From assembly GCA_016125275.1 (NCBI GenBank), contig WGMB01000003.1, positions 310,001 through 374,000 on the forward strand: 64,000 nt of DNA. Reading direction: 5' to 3'. Positions 18,559-27,308 of this stretch are shown here, in pieces. The notes beneath the pieces were generated by a model. It worked only from the letters and a program-made list of their open reading frames with translations. It was not told the DNA's origin and made no database searches. How positions within the stretch are numbered: the stretch's first letter is position 1; the number at the start of each line of letters is the position of its first letter. Position numbers and translations under genes: made by a program. The stretch is from Acidobacteriota bacterium. Its GTDB lineage: Bacteria; Acidobacteriota; Terriglobia; Bryobacterales; UBA6623.

Positions 18559-19326
18559 CTAGCGCGGCGCCAGCACGGAGTCTTCGGCTGGCTGCAGGAC
18601 TTCCATCTGCGGGTGCTGCGCTTGGAGCTGGGCCAGCGTGGTCTCCTCCCAGCGCAAGGGGTGGATTTCGCGGCCTGCCAGAGGTCCCAGCAGGGCCTCT
18701 CCGTCGGCCTGCGCCCACCAGGAGTGGGTCTGCTGGTCTTCGAGCACCAGGTTGCCGTTGGCGAAGCCGGCGATGCGGAAGGTCAAAGGCTTGCCGGGCT
18801 CGAGCTCCGCGCGCCAGATCTCCGGCGCCTTGCGCACGCTGCACCAGGTGACCGCGACGGGCGTTCCTCCGGCCGTGGTGTTGACCACGTGGTGGAACTG
18901 CAACAGCCGTAGGGGGTAGGCGCGGTCGCCTTCGTCGCCGTGGGCCACCAGCAGCTTGTCGTCAGGCTCCAGGAACTTCACCTCAGCCGCCGGAATGTAG
19001 CCCACGGCCTCCATCGGCCGAAAGATCTCTTCCAACAGGTTCGAGTTGGCCACGAACGCGCTCAAGCCCAGCAGGATCAGCGCGGGGACGGACAGCAGCT
19101 TGCCCCACAGGCCGCCGAGCGTCCAGCGGCGCATGCACAGCAGCGCGCCGGCGGCCAGCGACATCATGGCCAGCACAGAGCCCCAGCCGGTCCGTACCGA
19201 GTAGGCGAACTGCAGCTCGGTGGCGCTCTGCGGACGCGCCGGGTCCATCACCCACCAAGGCGCCACGGCCATCGCCGCTGACGACGCGATCAGCAGCACG
19301 ATCAGAGCCCATTCCAAACGTTGCAT
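18559..19326 (-). CDS. Membrane-anchored DUF3179 protein with altered cysteine motif
   Basis: Protein of 255 residues with three hydrophobic N-terminal segments (ALIVLLIASSAAMAVA, GSVLAMMSLAAGALLC, VPALILLGLSAFVAN). A DUF3179-like domain follows from about residue 105. Characteristic phrases are TFRIAGFANGNLVLEDQQTH, SWWAQADGEALLGPLAG and the closing LQAQHPQMEVLQP. The CPLCG-type cysteine pair usual in DUF3179 proteins is here reduced to TWCSVRK, with a single Cys near 163. Fusion to membrane segments is also unusual, since most DUF3179 proteins are lipoproteins or periplasmic. TACACT at 19339-19344 (minus) just before the ATG is a likely -10 box. The gene ends 10 nt from the convergent alpha-toroid gene. 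Function unknown. Confidence 0.7.
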   Translation of the reverse strand: MQRLEWALIVLLIASSAAMAVAPWWVMDPARPQSATELQFAYSVRTGWGSVLAMMSLAAGALLCMRRWTLGGLWGKLLSVPALILLGLSAFVANSNLLEEIFRPMEAVGYIPAAEVKFLEPDDKLLVAHGDEGDRAYPLRLLQFHHVVNTTAGGTPVAVTWCSVRKAPEIWRAELEPGKPLTFRIAGFANGNLVLEDQQTHSWWAQADGEALLGPLAGREIHPLRWEETTLAQLQAQHPQMEVLQPAEDSVLAPR

Positions 19327-19424
19327 CGAAGAACTTCCAGTGTAGCCATAACCCCGCTTGCCTCAGCGCTTCCCGAACCGCGCCTAGGGCATTCCCCGGA
19401 GGGCCCTACGGCCAGGGTCTCTCC

Positions 19425-19451
19425 TATGATCGAGGGCGGAGGACGGACCGC
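19425..19451 (+). promoter_or_regulatory. -10 box and ribosome site of the 58-residue membrane protein gene
   Basis: A good -10 hexamer TATGAT lies at 19425-19430 and a GGAGG ribosome site at 19438-19442, 9 nt before the TTG start at 19452. No convincing -35 box was seen 17 nt upstream of TATGAT. Confidence 0.5.
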
Positions 19452-19628
19452 TTGGCCAAGAGTGGATATACGCCCGTTAGCAGTTTCTGGGCCGTAATCG
19501 TTCCGGCCGTACTGGGGGGAGTCCTGTACTACGGCTACACCACGCCGAGCTGGGTCGGCGTTCGCATTCAGAAGCTCTTCGGACCGGTCGTCGAACCGAT
19601 CCTGCACTTCTTCCACCGCATCGTGTGA
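19452..19628 (+). CDS. Small membrane protein, 58 residues, unrecognised
   Basis: A short open frame starting with TTG and ending at TGA (19626-19628), in the gap between the divergent DUF3179 gene and the convergent ABC permease gene. It is preceded by TATGAT and GGAGG in the right order and spacing. The product begins MAKSGYTPVSSFW and continues with one hydrophobic stretch (AVIVPAVLGGVLYYGY). It then has a tail with a basic residue pair and aromatic residues (WVGVRIQKLFGPVVEPILHFFHRIV), which could form a second amphipathic helix. The composition is that of a single-pass inner-membrane protein, not of a random frame. I do not recognise the family. The support is the start signals plus the product's composition. 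No partner is evident. Confidence 0.6.
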   Translation: MAKSGYTPVSSFWAVIVPAVLGGVLYYGYTTPSWVGVRIQKLFGPVVEPILHFFHRIV

Positions 19629-19643
19629 GCAGGCCGTCGCGGT

Positions 19644-21335
19644 CTATTCCAGACGCAGGAGCTGGATCAGCTCGCCGGACTCCTCGAAGCGGATCTCCGA
19701 CGCAGGGGCGCGCACCCAGCGCACCGCCAGCCACAGCGCCGGCGCCAGCAGCAGCAATCGCCAGGGAAACTCCGCCACCCAGGCCTCCAGGGACGCGAAC
19801 GCGCCGCCGTAGACGAACATGCCCACGGCGCAGAACGTCCAAGGGATGATCACGTGCGGCCTGCCCGCCAGGTAGCGGCAGGCGAAGGGGATCTTGCCCA
19901 GCCGCAGCAGAGCCGCTTCCACCGTCAACCAGGAAGCCAGCAGCCACACCGGCAGCCGCCACAGAGCGTCAGCCGGGGAGACGCAGGCCGCCACGACGGG
20001 CGTCGCCGCCAGGGCCAACGGCAGCGGCCCCACCGCCCACAAGGCTTTTCGGACGCCTCGCAGGTAGCGCCGGCTGTCCGGCTGCAAGTGGAACCGGAAC
20101 GCCCAGGTGGCGGCGAGGTCGCCCGGCATCGCAAAAGCCATCCGGATGCCGGCCAGCAGCAGGAACAGCAGGATGTACGGCTGGGCGCGGGCCGCCTCCA
20201 CCCAGTCGCCGCGGCGTCCCCAGGCCGTCCAGATCTGCGCAAAGGCCACGGCGCAGCCCACGGCTAGGAACAGGCCCGCGTGAAAGCGGTGGCGGGGGCT
20301 CCGCAGCAGGGTCCGCAGCGTGAACAGGTAGGTGGCGAGCTCCAGCCGGTCCGGCAGCCAGCGCTCCAGGAGCGCCCACCGAAGCCGCCGCAGGGCTGCG
20401 CTGCCGCCTTCCCGCGTGGCCGTCTCCTCCAGGGAGCGCACGATGAAGCGCCGATACGTCCCCAGATAGACGCCGACGGCCAGCCCCAGGGTCAGCGCGA
20501 GGCCCGCCGCCGCCATGGCCGCCAGCGGAGCGAAGGCGGCGCCGTGGCCGGCGCCCCATTCGCCCAGGCCCGCGAACCAGACCGGCGGCAAGCCCAGCAT
20601 CCAGCTCGACGAACGAGCCATCTCCGCCGCCGTCGACCCCGTCGCCATCAAGCGCCCGCGCAACACGGGGACGGTCACCACGAAGATGACGAACCCCGTG
20701 GTCAGCAGCGACTGAAACACGACCGACGCCCGGGCGTAGACTCTCGCCGGCAGCAGCGCCGTGAGCAGCCCTTGCAGCCCTGCCACAAAGCCGACCGTGG
20801 CCGCCGCCGAGGCGCACAGGCACAGCCAGTGCGACAGCGTGAACGCCAGCCCCTCCACGACGCCGGCCCGCCATGGAATGACCGCCAGCGGGTAGAACAG
20901 GGCGGCGAAGCCGTTGACCAGCAGAAAGAACAGGCCCAGAAAGCGCACCAGCGCCCGAGCCTGCGCGCCGAACAGCTCCGCCACCGTCACCGGCTGCGGT
21001 CCCAGGATGAGATAGTCTCGGCGGTCGGGAAAGAGCCTATCCCACTGCAGCGTCGTGATCAGGCCGATCACGCCCATCTGGAAAGCCACCCAGAAGAAGC
21101 GGTCGCCGAAGCCGTGCGCCATCCGGACGGACTCGGGCGCCCGGGCCAGCAGCACGTAGTATTTGGGGATCCAGTAGAGCGTGAGCATCCCCGGAAAGAC
21201 CAGCATCGCCATGACGTTGGCGGCGGCCAGTTGCGGGTCGTCGGGGTCCGAGACGAGGTCGTTGAAGAAGAACCGCTCGTAGAACAGCTCGGTCAGCCGG
21301 GCGCCGCGCGGGCCGGAGTCGAACAGGCGCCTCAT
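19644..21335 (-). CDS. ABC transporter permease, about 12 membrane segments
   Basis: Polytopic membrane protein of 563 residues. Many hydrophobic segments are evident, for example VMAMLVFPGMLTLYWI, VAFQMGVIGLITTL, FLGLFFLLVNGFAALFY, FVIFVVTVPVL and LAAMAAAGLALTLGLAVG. It overlaps the upstream ATP-binding gene by four bases (ATGA at 21335-21332), implying translational coupling and a shared complex. There is no detectable substrate-binding protein and no MacB-type periplasmic domain, so it looks like an ABC-2-type or exporter-like permease of unknown cargo. The family could not be named. The call as the membrane partner rests on context and topology. Confidence 0.75.
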   Translation of the reverse strand: MRRLFDSGPRGARLTELFYERFFFNDLVSDPDDPQLAAANVMAMLVFPGMLTLYWIPKYYVLLARAPESVRMAHGFGDRFFWVAFQMGVIGLITTLQWDRLFPDRRDYLILGPQPVTVAELFGAQARALVRFLGLFFLLVNGFAALFYPLAVIPWRAGVVEGLAFTLSHWLCLCASAAATVGFVAGLQGLLTALLPARVYARASVVFQSLLTTGFVIFVVTVPVLRGRLMATGSTAAEMARSSSWMLGLPPVWFAGLGEWGAGHGAAFAPLAAMAAAGLALTLGLAVGVYLGTYRRFIVRSLEETATREGGSAALRRLRWALLERWLPDRLELATYLFTLRTLLRSPRHRFHAGLFLAVGCAVAFAQIWTAWGRRGDWVEAARAQPYILLFLLLAGIRMAFAMPGDLAATWAFRFHLQPDSRRYLRGVRKALWAVGPLPLALAATPVVAACVSPADALWRLPVWLLASWLTVEAALLRLGKIPFACRYLAGRPHVIIPWTFCAVGMFVYGGAFASLEAWVAEFPWRLLLLAPALWLAVRWVRAPASEIRFEESGELIQLLRLE

Positions 21336-22102
21336 GGCCTTGCCGAGACGGCCTCCAGGATCTCGCCGGCGATGCGGTCGGTGTCCTCATCGATCACCAA
21401 CTGCGCGAAAACGTCCTCCAGGGAGGGAGACTGCATCAGGTCGCGCAGGGCGTCCACCGAATCGTGGGCGGCCACGCGCCCCTTGCGCAGGATCAGCACG
21501 CGGGTGCAGATCTTCTCGACGGTCTCGAGCGCGTGGGAGCTGTAGACGACCGTCTTGCCGGCCTGGGCCAGCCGCCGCACGAGGTCTCGAAAGATCAGCG
21601 CGGAGGTGACATCCAGGCCCGACAAAGGCTCGTCGAACACCAGCAGGGGCGGGTCGTCGATTAGCGCCGCCGAGATCAGGATCTTCTGGCGCATGCCCTT
21701 GGAGTACGACGAGATGCGCGCGCCGCCGTCCGACCCCAGCGAGAACAGCTCCAGCAGCCGCCGGATCAGCGGCTCCAGGCGGCGCCCGGGGATTTCCCGC
21801 AGGCAGCCGATCAGCTCCAGATACTCCCGGCCGCTGAGGTAGTTGTACAGGTCGGGGGCCTCGGGCACGTAGCCCATCCGACGGCGATAGCCGGTCAAGT
21901 CGTCCCGAATCGGCTGATCCCGGAACAGGATCAGGCCTGTGGAGGGCTCGAGCAAGCCGGTCAGCATCTTGACCGTCGTGGACTTGCCGGAACCGTTCGG
22001 CCCCAGCAGGCCCAGGATCTCGCCGGGCTTCACGATGAAGCTGACCGACTGCACGGCGGGGATGCGTGCGTAGAGCTTCGACAGTCCGCGAGCTTCCAAC
22101 AT
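21332..22102 (-). CDS. ABC transporter ATP-binding protein
   Basis: ATPase subunit of 256 residues. The Walker A motif GPNGSGKST is near residue 37, the Q-loop region is MGYVPEAPDLYNYLSGREYLE, and the signature loop reads SYSKGMRQK in place of LSGGQ, common in ABC-2/CcmA-type ATPases. Walker B with the catalytic Glu is LLVFDEPLSGLD, and the switch His lies in VVYSSHALETVEK. It resembles the NatA/CcmA/YhaQ group of ATPases that pair with ABC-2 permeases. The gene begins 6 nt after the ADOP-like gene and overlaps the permease gene, so the three form one unit under the PadR regulator. Confidence 0.92.
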   Translation of the reverse strand: MLEARGLSKLYARIPAVQSVSFIVKPGEILGLLGPNGSGKSTTVKMLTGLLEPSTGLILFRDQPIRDDLTGYRRRMGYVPEAPDLYNYLSGREYLELIGCLREIPGRRLEPLIRRLLELFSLGSDGGARISSYSKGMRQKILISAALIDDPPLLVFDEPLSGLDVTSALIFRDLVRRLAQAGKTVVYSSHALETVEKICTRVLILRKGRVAAHDSVDALRDLMQSPSLEDVFAQLVIDEDTDRIAGEILEAVSARP

Positions 22103-22108
22103 AGCCGT

Positions 22109-23500
22109 TCAGCCTCCCACGCTCGTCGACGACGCGCTCGCGCCCAGCAAGGCGTCCCACCAGTCGGCCGTACGGCTCCAAGAAGGCTCCCTGACGCCCT
22201 CGGAGGTCGGCTCCGGCCGATACAAGGTGCCGTGCCCGTAGGCGCAGATGTACTCCACCGCCGGCAGGTCGAAGAGGATGCTGCCGGTGACGCCCAGGGT
22301 CAGCGGCATGGCCAGATCCCTATGGCAGACGGGGCAGCGGGTCTGCTGATCGGCCACGACGCGCCAGACGATGGCCGTGAGCAGCAGCGCGAGCAGGTAC
22401 CCCGACACCAGGAACCAGACCTTGGAGAAGTAGCCGACCGACACCAACGCAGCGCTCTCCATCGCCACCGTCCACAGGATGGCCGGCGCAGCCAGCACCG
22501 GTAGCCCCTTCGCCAGCAGGAACAGGTAGCTGCGCGCCAGCAGCCGGAAGCCCTTGCGGCAGCCGCCCAGAGCCCTGCCCAGCGCCGCCGCCTGCGCCAA
22601 CCCCAACACGGCCAGCAAGCAAACGGCGAACTCGAACAGCGCCACGGCGGCCGAAACCGTTCCGCGGCAAACGTCTCGGTAGGCCACCAGCGCCACGCTG
22701 CGCTCAGCCGCCTTCGGCGGCTCGCCGCCGCGGAGCAGCAGATAGGCGGCCGACCAGCGATCGGCCTCCCCTTCCCCGACGATCCAGAGCGACCGCGAGC
22801 GGTCCAGGAACCAGTACTCCCGCGCCGCCACGCCGCAGATCGGAAGGGTTTCGCCGCTCACTGAAACCGTGCGGCCCGCCACGGAGGGGTCCGCGCCGAA
22901 CTGGTTCCGCCACAGGCGGTCTCCCAGGACCAGGCACGGCGCGCCGGCGGTTTCGACTGAGCCCAAGGCCAGGCGGACGCCTTGCAGCCGGAAGAAGCCG
23001 CTCGAGACGCGGAACCCCAGCGCCTCCGCCGGGCCGTCCGCCGCTTCCAGCCGCGCCGCGATGGGCCGGAAGGCCGCCGTGAATTGCGGGAATTGCCTGG
23101 CTACGGCGAAACCATAGGCGTCGGGCCGCTGGGAGACCGACAGAGAGCTGGGGTCCTCCACCGGCAAAGGCCGCAAGTGATGGGCCAGCAGGAGCAGCGC
23201 CAGCACGGGCGGGGTGACGACGGCGGTCGCGGCCAGCGCCAGCGTCTTGGCGCGCCGAACCTCGACCGGGCTCGCCTCGCTGCGGGGACCCAAGGCGCTC
23301 AGGCAGTCCCGCGTGATCGCCCGGCGGTCGCCCAGCCGGGCCGCCGCGGCGGCCTTGGCTTGGCGGCGGCTCGACCCCGCGGCGGTCTCGTCGGCGGCGG
23401 CTTGCTCCAGGTGAAACCGCAGTTCCTCGGCGACGCGGAGCCTGAGCTCGCGCCGCTCGCGCCACTGCAACAGCAGGATCCAGGGCCAGGACGACGGCAT
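22109..23500 (-). CDS. Reduced ADOP/MacB-like permease with C-terminal cysteine motif
   Basis: Protein of 463 residues. The N terminus (WRERRELRLRVAEELRFHLEQAAADE, written here from its key part) and the phrase AARLGDRRAITRDC match the N-terminal region of Acidobacterial duplicated orphan permeases (ADOPs). A single MacB-type periplasmic core domain follows one membrane segment: SSGFFRLQGVRLALG, LVLGDRLWRNQFGADPSV and GRTVSVSGETLPICGV. Two or three membrane segments come next, then a cytoplasmic-looking tail with CPVCH and CAYGH, a possible metal site. Normal ADOPs are about 800 residues with two FtsX domains, so this is a half-size, altered form. The start at 23500 shares one base with the PadR stop codon (TGATG). 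Its place between PadR and an ABC ATPase suggests a sensing or accessory role. Confidence 0.72.
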   Translation of the reverse strand: MPSSWPWILLLQWRERRELRLRVAEELRFHLEQAAADETAAGSSRRQAKAAAAARLGDRRAITRDCLSALGPRSEASPVEVRRAKTLALAATAVVTPPVLALLLLAHHLRPLPVEDPSSLSVSQRPDAYGFAVARQFPQFTAAFRPIAARLEAADGPAEALGFRVSSGFFRLQGVRLALGSVETAGAPCLVLGDRLWRNQFGADPSVAGRTVSVSGETLPICGVAAREYWFLDRSRSLWIVGEGEADRWSAAYLLLRGGEPPKAAERSVALVAYRDVCRGTVSAAVALFEFAVCLLAVLGLAQAAALGRALGGCRKGFRLLARSYLFLLAKGLPVLAAPAILWTVAMESAALVSVGYFSKVWFLVSGYLLALLLTAIVWRVVADQQTRCPVCHRDLAMPLTLGVTGSILFDLPAVEYICAYGHGTLYRPEPTSEGVREPSWSRTADWWDALLGASASSTSVGG

Positions 23501-23826
23501 CACTTCAGATCCAGAATGCTGCCCATGACCGCGGAGACGCCGAGCCAGTTGGCCTCTTCCTGAGCGAGCTGTCGGCCGCCTTCGTCGCTCAGGCGATAGA
23601 CCCGGGCGCGGCGTCCGTTGTCGGTCTTCTGCCACTCGGACTCGATCCAGCCCTTGCGCTCCATGCGGTACAGCGCCGGATAGAGCGACCCTTCCTCGAG
23701 CAGCAGACGGCCGTTCGAGGCAGCCTGCACGCGCTGTGAGACGGCGTAGCCGTGCAGGGGTTCGATCGACAGCACCTTGAGGACGATCAGATCGAGCGTT
23801 CCGGGCAGGATGTTCAGCTTGGTCAT
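23500..23826 (-). CDS. PadR-family transcriptional regulator
   Basis: Winged-helix regulator of 108 residues with the PadR hallmarks: GTLDLIVLKVLSIEPLHGYAVSQRV, LEEGSLYPALYRMERKGWI, then RARVYRLSDEGGRQL. Acidobacterial ADOP permease genes are commonly headed by a PadR gene of this type. It is first in a four-gene operon and its stop codon overlaps the next start by one base. A perfect inverted repeat lies between its promoter and start codon, so autoregulation as a repressor is the likely mode. The ligand is unknown, although PadR proteins often respond to phenolic or toxic compounds. Confidence 0.92.
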   Translation of the reverse strand: MTKLNILPGTLDLIVLKVLSIEPLHGYAVSQRVQAASNGRLLLEEGSLYPALYRMERKGWIESEWQKTDNGRRARVYRLSDEGGRQLAQEEANWLGVSAVMGSILDLK

Positions 23827-23840
23827 TTAGACGCTCTATG

Positions 23841-23855
23841 CTTAGATTGTCTAAG
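23841..23855. promoter_or_regulatory. Inverted-repeat operator in front of padR
   Basis: CTTAGA-TTG-TCTAAG is a perfect inverted repeat with 6-bp arms. It sits 15 nt before the PadR start codon and just downstream of the predicted -10 box, overlapping the expected transcription start. This is the position of a repressor site, and the PadR protein is the natural candidate to bind it. Confidence 0.6.
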
Positions 23856-23857
23856 TA

Positions 23858-23887
23858 ACTCTACGCTGGTCCGCGGCGGGCTGTCAA
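23858..23887 (-). promoter_or_regulatory. Promoter of the PadR/ABC operon
   Basis: On the minus strand, consensus TTGACA (23887-23882), an 18-nt spacer and TAGAGT (23863-23858). It points toward padR and overlaps neither the RND terminator hairpin nor the operator. Confidence 0.65.
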
Positions 23888-23932
23888 CAAAAAGAAAGAG
23901 GGGGCTTCGCCGGTGCGGCGAAGCCCCCTCTT
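23885..23932 (-). terminator. Strong intrinsic terminator after the RND pump gene
   Basis: A 16-bp perfect stem (23896-23911 with 23917-23932, core GAGGGGGCTTCGCC) closes a GGTGC loop. On the minus strand it is followed by a T-rich run (CTTTCTTTTTG), 21 nt after the stop codon at 23954. It isolates the RND gene from the PadR operon. Confidence 0.9.
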
Positions 23933-23953
23933 GTTGGTTCATCGAGCAGCGAG

Positions 23954-26900
23954 CTAGTCGCCGGCCGCCGGAGCCTCGGTCATCTCGCCGACGCCCAGCC
24001 GCTGCTGCTCGCGCCGCCAGCCGCGCTCTTCCAGCAGCATGTAGACCGCCGGAATCACGACCAGCGTAATCAGCGTGGAGCTGGTCAGCCCGCCGATGAC
24101 GGTGCGCGCCAGCGGCGCCTGCAACTCGCCGCCCTCGCCCAGACCCAGGGCCATCGGCACCAGACCGAGCACGGTCGTCAAAGTCGTCATCAGAATCGGC
24201 CGCAGGCGACGGGCGCCGGCGGTGATCACGGCCTCCCGCGGCGAGTAGCCGTGGTCGCGCCGCAACTGGTTGGCATAGTCGATCAGAACGATGGCGTTGT
24301 TCACCACGATGCCCACCAGGATGATGACCCCGAGGAAGGCCTGCATGTTGAAGGTGGTGTCGGTGAGCAACAGGGCCAGCACGACGCCGACCGTCGCCAA
24401 CGGGGCCGAGAACAGCACGATGAACGGGTCGCGCCAGGACTCGAACTGCGCGGCCATAACCATGTAGACCAGCACCAGCGCCAGAATCGCCGCGAAGGTC
24501 ATCTGATCGAAGGCCTCCACCTGCTCCTCGTACTCGCCGCCGAAGCGGATCTCATAGCCGGCCGGCCGCGAGATTTGCGCAATGGCGCCTTGCAGGTCGG
24601 TGACGATGGCGCCCAGGTCGCGGTCCTGGATGTTCGCGCTCACCACGACGATGCGCTCCTGGTCGCGCCGGTCGATCTGCGTCGGCCCCTCCTGGCGAGT
24701 CATGTTCACCACGCTGAGCGCGGGCGTCGTCCGCCCCGAGGGCAGGTTCAGCGGCACGTCGGCGATCTGGTCCACGGCCAAGCGGTCGGGCTCGCGTAAC
24801 CGAATCAGGATGTTGTACTCGTCGCCTTCCTGGCGATACATCGACGAGCGGCGCCCGCCGACGGCCGTCTTGAAGGTCTCGGCGATCGTGAACACGTTCA
24901 GGCCCATCGAAGAGGCCTTGTCGCGATCGACCTCGACCACCATCTCGGGCAGGCCCGCCCGCTGGCTGGTCTGGGCGTCGGCCACGCCGGGCGTCGCCAC
25001 CATGGCTTCACGCACCTGCTCGGCCAGGCTCTTGAGGATCTCCAGGTTGTCGCCGCGGACCTCCACCGAGAGGCGGTCGCCCTGGTTGGAGCCGGTGGAG
25101 CTCGAGCGCCGATACATGCCGCTCGACACGCTCGTGCGCACCAGCATGCCGGGCCCGATCTGCATCATCGGACGGATCTCGTTGGCCACGTCGAGGGCCT
25201 TGCGGCTGCGCTGGCGCTGGTCCACCAGACGGATGCGGAGCTCGCCGGAGTTCTGGCCCTGCGCCGACGAGAAGCCGCCGCCGCCGGACTCGATCATGAT
25301 CGTCTGGACCTCGGGCACCTTGTCCTTCACGATCCGCGCCAGGTGCTGCAGCATGTCGTCGGTGACTTCGACGCGGGTGCCGGGCTCGAGCTCCAGGTTC
25401 ACGCGGATCTCGCCCTCGTCAACCTCGGGCTGGAGCTCGACGCCGATCAGCGGCATGATCTCCAAGGCCATCAGGAACAGCAGGGCCGCACCGCCCAGCA
25501 CGGTCCAAGGACGGCGCAAAGCGCCGTCGAGCAGGTCGCCGTACCAATCGCCGAGCTTGGAGATCCAGGCGGCGCAACCGCGCAGGGTCCGCTGGAAGAT
25601 GTTGCCACGGCCCACCTTGGAGTGCTCCAGCATGCGCGAGGTCATCGCCGGCACCACCGTCAGAGCCACGATCAGCGAGCACAGCAGCGAGAACGACACG
25701 ACGTAGGCCAACTGCTGGAAGGTGACCGCCGACATGCCCTGCGTGAACAGCACGGGCACAAACACGGCGACCGTGGTCATGGTCGACGCGGTGATCGCCG
25801 TGGCGACCTCCTTGCTGCCGGTGATGGCGGCAGTGCGCGCATCGGCGCCTTCCTCGCGGTGGCGCACGATGTTCTCGAGCACCACGATGGCGTTGTCCAC
25901 GAGCATGCCGACGCCCAGCGCCAAGCCGCCGAAGCTGACCGTGTTGAGCGAGAAGCCAGCGAAGTACATGAGCGCGAAGGTGGCGATGACCGAGACCGGG
26001 ATGGCTACGCCGATGACGAACGCGCTGGAGAAGCTGCCCAGGAAGACCAGCAGCACGCCCACGGCGAGCAGGCCGCCCTGCCAGGCCGAATCGCGCACGT
26101 TCGCGATGGCCGCCTTGATGAAGTCCGCCGAGTCGCCGGTGGTCGAGATGTGAATGTTGGGGTAGTCCTTGTGGATGCGGGCGACCTCGGACCAGACGCC
26201 GTCCGAGACCTGCACGGTGTTGGAGCCGGACTGCTTGTAGACGAACAGACGGACGGCCGCCTGGCCGTCGACCGACACCATCTGTCGCACCTCTTCGTGC
26301 GAGTCCTCGACGGTGGCGATCTCCCGCAGGTAGACCGGCACGCCGTTGCGCACCGACACCACCACGTTACGGATCTGTTCCAGCGTGGCGAACTCGCCCT
26401 TGGTGCGCAGCAGCACCTCGTAGCGGCCCTCGCGCACCGGACCGACCGGCTCGTTCAGGTTCTCGTCGCGCACGATGCGGACCACGTCAGCCACGTCCAG
26501 GTCCAGCGCGCGGAGCTTGTTGAGCTCCAGGTCCACGTGGATTTCCCGGCGCAGGCCGCCGCGAATGGTGAACTGGGCGACGCCGGGAACGCGCTCGAGC
26601 CGGGGCTGCAGGCTCTTCTCAGTGAAGTGCCGCAATTCCTTGGGGTCCATGTCGTCGGCGGCCACCGTCAGGAACATGATCGGGAACTGCGAGACGTCGA
26701 ACTTGTACATGACCGGCGGCTCCATGTCCTCGGGCAGGTCGCCGCGACGACGGTCCAGCCGGGCGCGCAGCTCATTGGCCGCCTCGTCGAGATCGATGCC
26801 GTAGTTGAAGCCGACGCGTACGTAGGCGTTGCCTTCCGAGCAGGTGGAGGTGATCTCCTTGACGCCCGGGGCGGCCGAAAAGGCCTCTTCGAGCGGACGC

Positions 26901-27091
26901 GCGACCAGCGTCTCCATCTCCTCGGGACCGACGCCGGGGTACTCCGCCCGGGCGCTGATCGTGGGATAGACGGTCTCCGGCATCAGATCCACCGGAATCT
27001 TCACGAAGGCGATGGCGCCGAGCAGGATGGCCAGCAGACAACCGACCGAGACGGTCACCGGTCGATTGATCGAGAACTCAGGAAGACCCAC
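23954..27091 (-). CDS. RND-family efflux pump, inner-membrane subunit
   Basis: AcrB-like resistance-nodulation-division transporter of 1045 residues, the usual full length. The N terminus [20 protein letters not shown], the [18 protein letters not shown] block, the periplasmic repeats and the closing [20 protein letters not shown] are all typical. In membrane helix 4 the motif reads [13 protein letters not shown] (near residue 400), with Asp-Asn where AcrB has Asp-Asp. The GTG start at 27091 is supported by GGAGG about 8 nt upstream. No membrane-fusion or TolC-like gene is next to it, so partners must be elsewhere. Substrates cannot be predicted, and the HAE1-type drug/hydrophobe class is the closest. 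Confidence 0.93.
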   Translation of the reverse strand: MGLPEFSINRPVTVSVGCLLAILLGAIAFVKIPVDLMPETVYPTISARAEYPGVGPEEMETLVARPLEEAFSAAPGVKEITSTCSEGNAYVRVGFNYGIDLDEAANELRARLDRRRGDLPEDMEPPVMYKFDVSQFPIMFLTVAADDMDPKELRHFTEKSLQPRLERVPGVAQFTIRGGLRREIHVDLELNKLRALDLDVADVVRIVRDENLNEPVGPVREGRYEVLLRTKGEFATLEQIRNVVVSVRNGVPVYLREIATVEDSHEEVRQMVSVDGQAAVRLFVYKQSGSNTVQVSDGVWSEVARIHKDYPNIHISTTGDSADFIKAAIANVRDSAWQGGLLAVGVLLVFLGSFSSAFVIGVAIPVSVIATFALMYFAGFSLNTVSFGGLALGVGMLVDNAIVVLENIVRHREEGADARTAAITGSKEVATAITASTMTTVAVFVPVLFTQGMSAVTFQQLAYVVSFSLLCSLIVALTVVPAMTSRMLEHSKVGRGNIFQRTLRGCAAWISKLGDWYGDLLDGALRRPWTVLGGAALLFLMALEIMPLIGVELQPEVDEGEIRVNLELEPGTRVEVTDDMLQHLARIVKDKVPEVQTIMIESGGGGFSSAQGQNSGELRIRLVDQRQRSRKALDVANEIRPMMQIGPGMLVRTSVSSGMYRRSSSTGSNQGDRLSVEVRGDNLEILKSLAEQVREAMVATPGVADAQTSQRAGLPEMVVEVDRDKASSMGLNVFTIAETFKTAVGGRRSSMYRQEGDEYNILIRLREPDRLAVDQIADVPLNLPSGRTTPALSVVNMTRQEGPTQIDRRDQERIVVVSANIQDRDLGAIVTDLQGAIAQISRPAGYEIRFGGEYEEQVEAFDQMTFAAILALVLVYMVMAAQFESWRDPFIVLFSAPLATVGVVLALLLTDTTFNMQAFLGVIILVGIVVNNAIVLIDYANQLRRDHGYSPREAVITAGARRLRPILMTTLTTVLGLVPMALGLGEGGELQAPLARTVIGGLTSSTLITLVVIPAVYMLLEERGWRREQQRLGVGEMTEAPAAGD

Positions 27092-27232
27092 GACAGAACC
27101 TCCAACGAACGCTGCATTCGGAACGTCGCCTTGGCCTCTCGCATCCGGACGGGGGAGGCGCGGTACAAAGCCCTACGTCGGGGCCCGCGCCGATAAGGGC
27201 GCTTGCCTCTGAGGGATAGGCGCTAGGAGCGA

Positions 27233-27266
27233 AGGCGACGTTTCCCCTGGAAACAGGGGATCGCCT
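27233..27266. other. Stem-loop with GAAA loop between the HAMP gene and the RND gene
   Basis: Two stacked helices, AGGCGA/TCGCCT (27233-27238 with 27261-27266) and TCCCCTG/CAGGGGA (27243-27249 with 27254-27260), close a GAAA loop with a CGTT bulge on one side. The element lies about 43 nt after the HAMP gene stop and 140 nt before the RND start, both on the minus strand. It may terminate the Trk operon or form part of the RND leader. No strong T-run follows it. Confidence 0.45.
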
Positions 27267-27308
27267 CGACAAACCTGGGGGATTCCGAAAGACTCGCGCG
27301 CCGCCGGA

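Noticed and set aside
20280-21545. A 421-codon + strand frame rich in Arg and Gln over the ABC permease
   Set aside because: Antisense to the coupled permease/ATPase pair. It has no start signals and no hydrophobic or catalytic pattern.
25343-27196. A 617-codon + strand frame rich in His, Gly and Arg
   Set aside because: It is antisense to the well-conserved RND gene and has no recognisable domain or ribosome site.
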